Assembly: GCA_017621905.1 (NCBI GenBank)
Contig: JAGASC010000159.1
Location: 1-5,132 of the forward strand
DNA length: 5,132 nt
Origin: Roseburia sp.
Lineage (GTDB): Bacteria; Bacillota; Clostridia; Lachnospirales; Lachnospiraceae
Direction: 5' to 3'
Made by a program: the position numbers and the translations under genes. This document shows positions 4,814 to 5,132 of the stretch, in pieces (within the stretch, counting starts at the first letter, position 1; the number at the start of each line of letters is the position of its first letter). Under the pieces are notes generated by a model. The model was not told the origin of the DNA and did no database searches. It saw only the letters and a list, made by a program, of their open reading frames with translations.

Positions 4814-5097
4814 ACGTCTTCCTCCTTTGTCCGGGCTGTAATTTCCATCCCTTCCCGAGTTATCCAAACCGGCTGTGAAGCAAACACAGGCTTGTAAAAC
4901 CGCATTTGAATCTTCTTCCACACCATTTCCTGTTTCTCACATTCCAAAAGCATCGTTTCCAGCATCAAAAGTCCCGGTACGACGGCCTGTTCTCCCAGAT
5001 GGATGGAATTGGTATCTCCAACTGCCTCCGTAAAGTTTTGAATGTCAGCGGCAGACCAGCTTTGTTTCTCCCCGCCCTCTGTCTCAGGCTTTTCCAT
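4789..5097 (-). CDS. Short MaoC-like hot-dog domain protein (enoyl-thioester hydratase-like)
   Basis: A 102-residue single hot-dog domain. MaoC-type proteins hydrate enoyl-CoA or dehydrate 3-hydroxyacyl thioesters. The hydratase-2 signature is clear: F22-T-E-A-V-G-D28-T-N-S-I-H33, with catalytic Asp28 and His33, followed by PGLLMLETML on the central helix and MRFYKPVF (65-72) on the next strand. It is shorter than the usual 130-150 residues, partly because the loop between IHL and PG is contracted, and N-P-I-H reads N-S-I-H. The ATG at 5097 has AGAAGGG about 7 nt upstream. A GTG at 5115 is an alternative: it overlaps, as GTGA, a stop codon of another frame entering from the right edge, as expected for a preceding operon gene. 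The frame is open to the window edge, so a longer protein cannot be excluded. It may correspond to the third gene of vra-type operons (vraC). Confidence 0.75.
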   Translation of the reverse strand: MEKPETEGGEKQSWSAADIQNFTEAVGDTNSIHLGEQAVVPGLLMLETMLLECEKQEMVWKKIQMRFYKPVFASQPVWITREGMEITARTKEEDVCWKMWLS

Positions 5098-5132
5098 CCG
5101 AGACCCTTCTTTCACCGGATGTGCCTCTTCCA

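Overview
The window looks like chromosomal DNA of a Clostridia-type Firmicute, most likely a Lachnospiraceae-like gut anaerobe. Three things suggest this: strong AGGAGG-type ribosome binding sites, a one-piece tmRNA whose tag reads AEDNLAYAA, and the mix of gene families. The family-level placement is an inference; no lineage marker other than the tmRNA is present. Every supported gene lies on the minus strand, so transcription runs from the right edge to the left edge.

Right half (about 2436-5132, moderate GC): a tightly packed, overlapping three-gene acyl-metabolism operon. A short MaoC-type hot-dog enoyl-thioester hydratase is followed by a thiolase-family condensing enzyme (25 nt overlap) and a compact ANL-superfamily AMP-forming acyl ligase (ATGA overlap). 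The ligase would activate an acid, the thiolase would join or cleave acyl thioesters, and the MaoC protein would act on the 3-hydroxyacyl/enoyl step. The same three kinds of gene occur together, as I recall, in vraA-vraB-vraC of Staphylococcus aureus and partly in yhfS-yhfT of Bacillus subtilis. The thiolase keeps its nucleophilic Cys, the NEAFA motif and the GHP His, but has Ala where the second catalytic Cys of the C-terminal CxGGG motif normally sits.

Centre (1914-2449): the tmRNA gene ssrA (2067-2406). Its sigma-A promoter has its -35 box inside the last codons of the ligase gene, and its -10 box is framed by an 8-bp inverted repeat. Immediately after the tmRNA come two tandem 44-nt hairpins with the same architecture and compensatory base changes (2060-2017 and 2011-1968), then an intrinsic-terminator-like hairpin with a U-rich tail, then a doubled Shine-Dalgarno sequence of the next gene. 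I do not recognise the paired hairpins; they are the best candidate here for something undescribed, either a tmRNA 3' trailer module or a tandem cis-regulatory leader.

Left half (1-1890, visibly more AT-rich): four small accessory-type genes in a row: a 2H phosphoesterase (LigT/2'-5' RNA ligase-like), a FlaR/adenylate-kinase-like P-loop protein, a YiaC-like GNAT acetyltransferase, and the 5' part of an SdpI-family membrane protein that runs off the left edge. The change in composition at the 3' end of ssrA, a classic integration site, is compatible with these genes being acquired, but no integrase or second att copy is in view.
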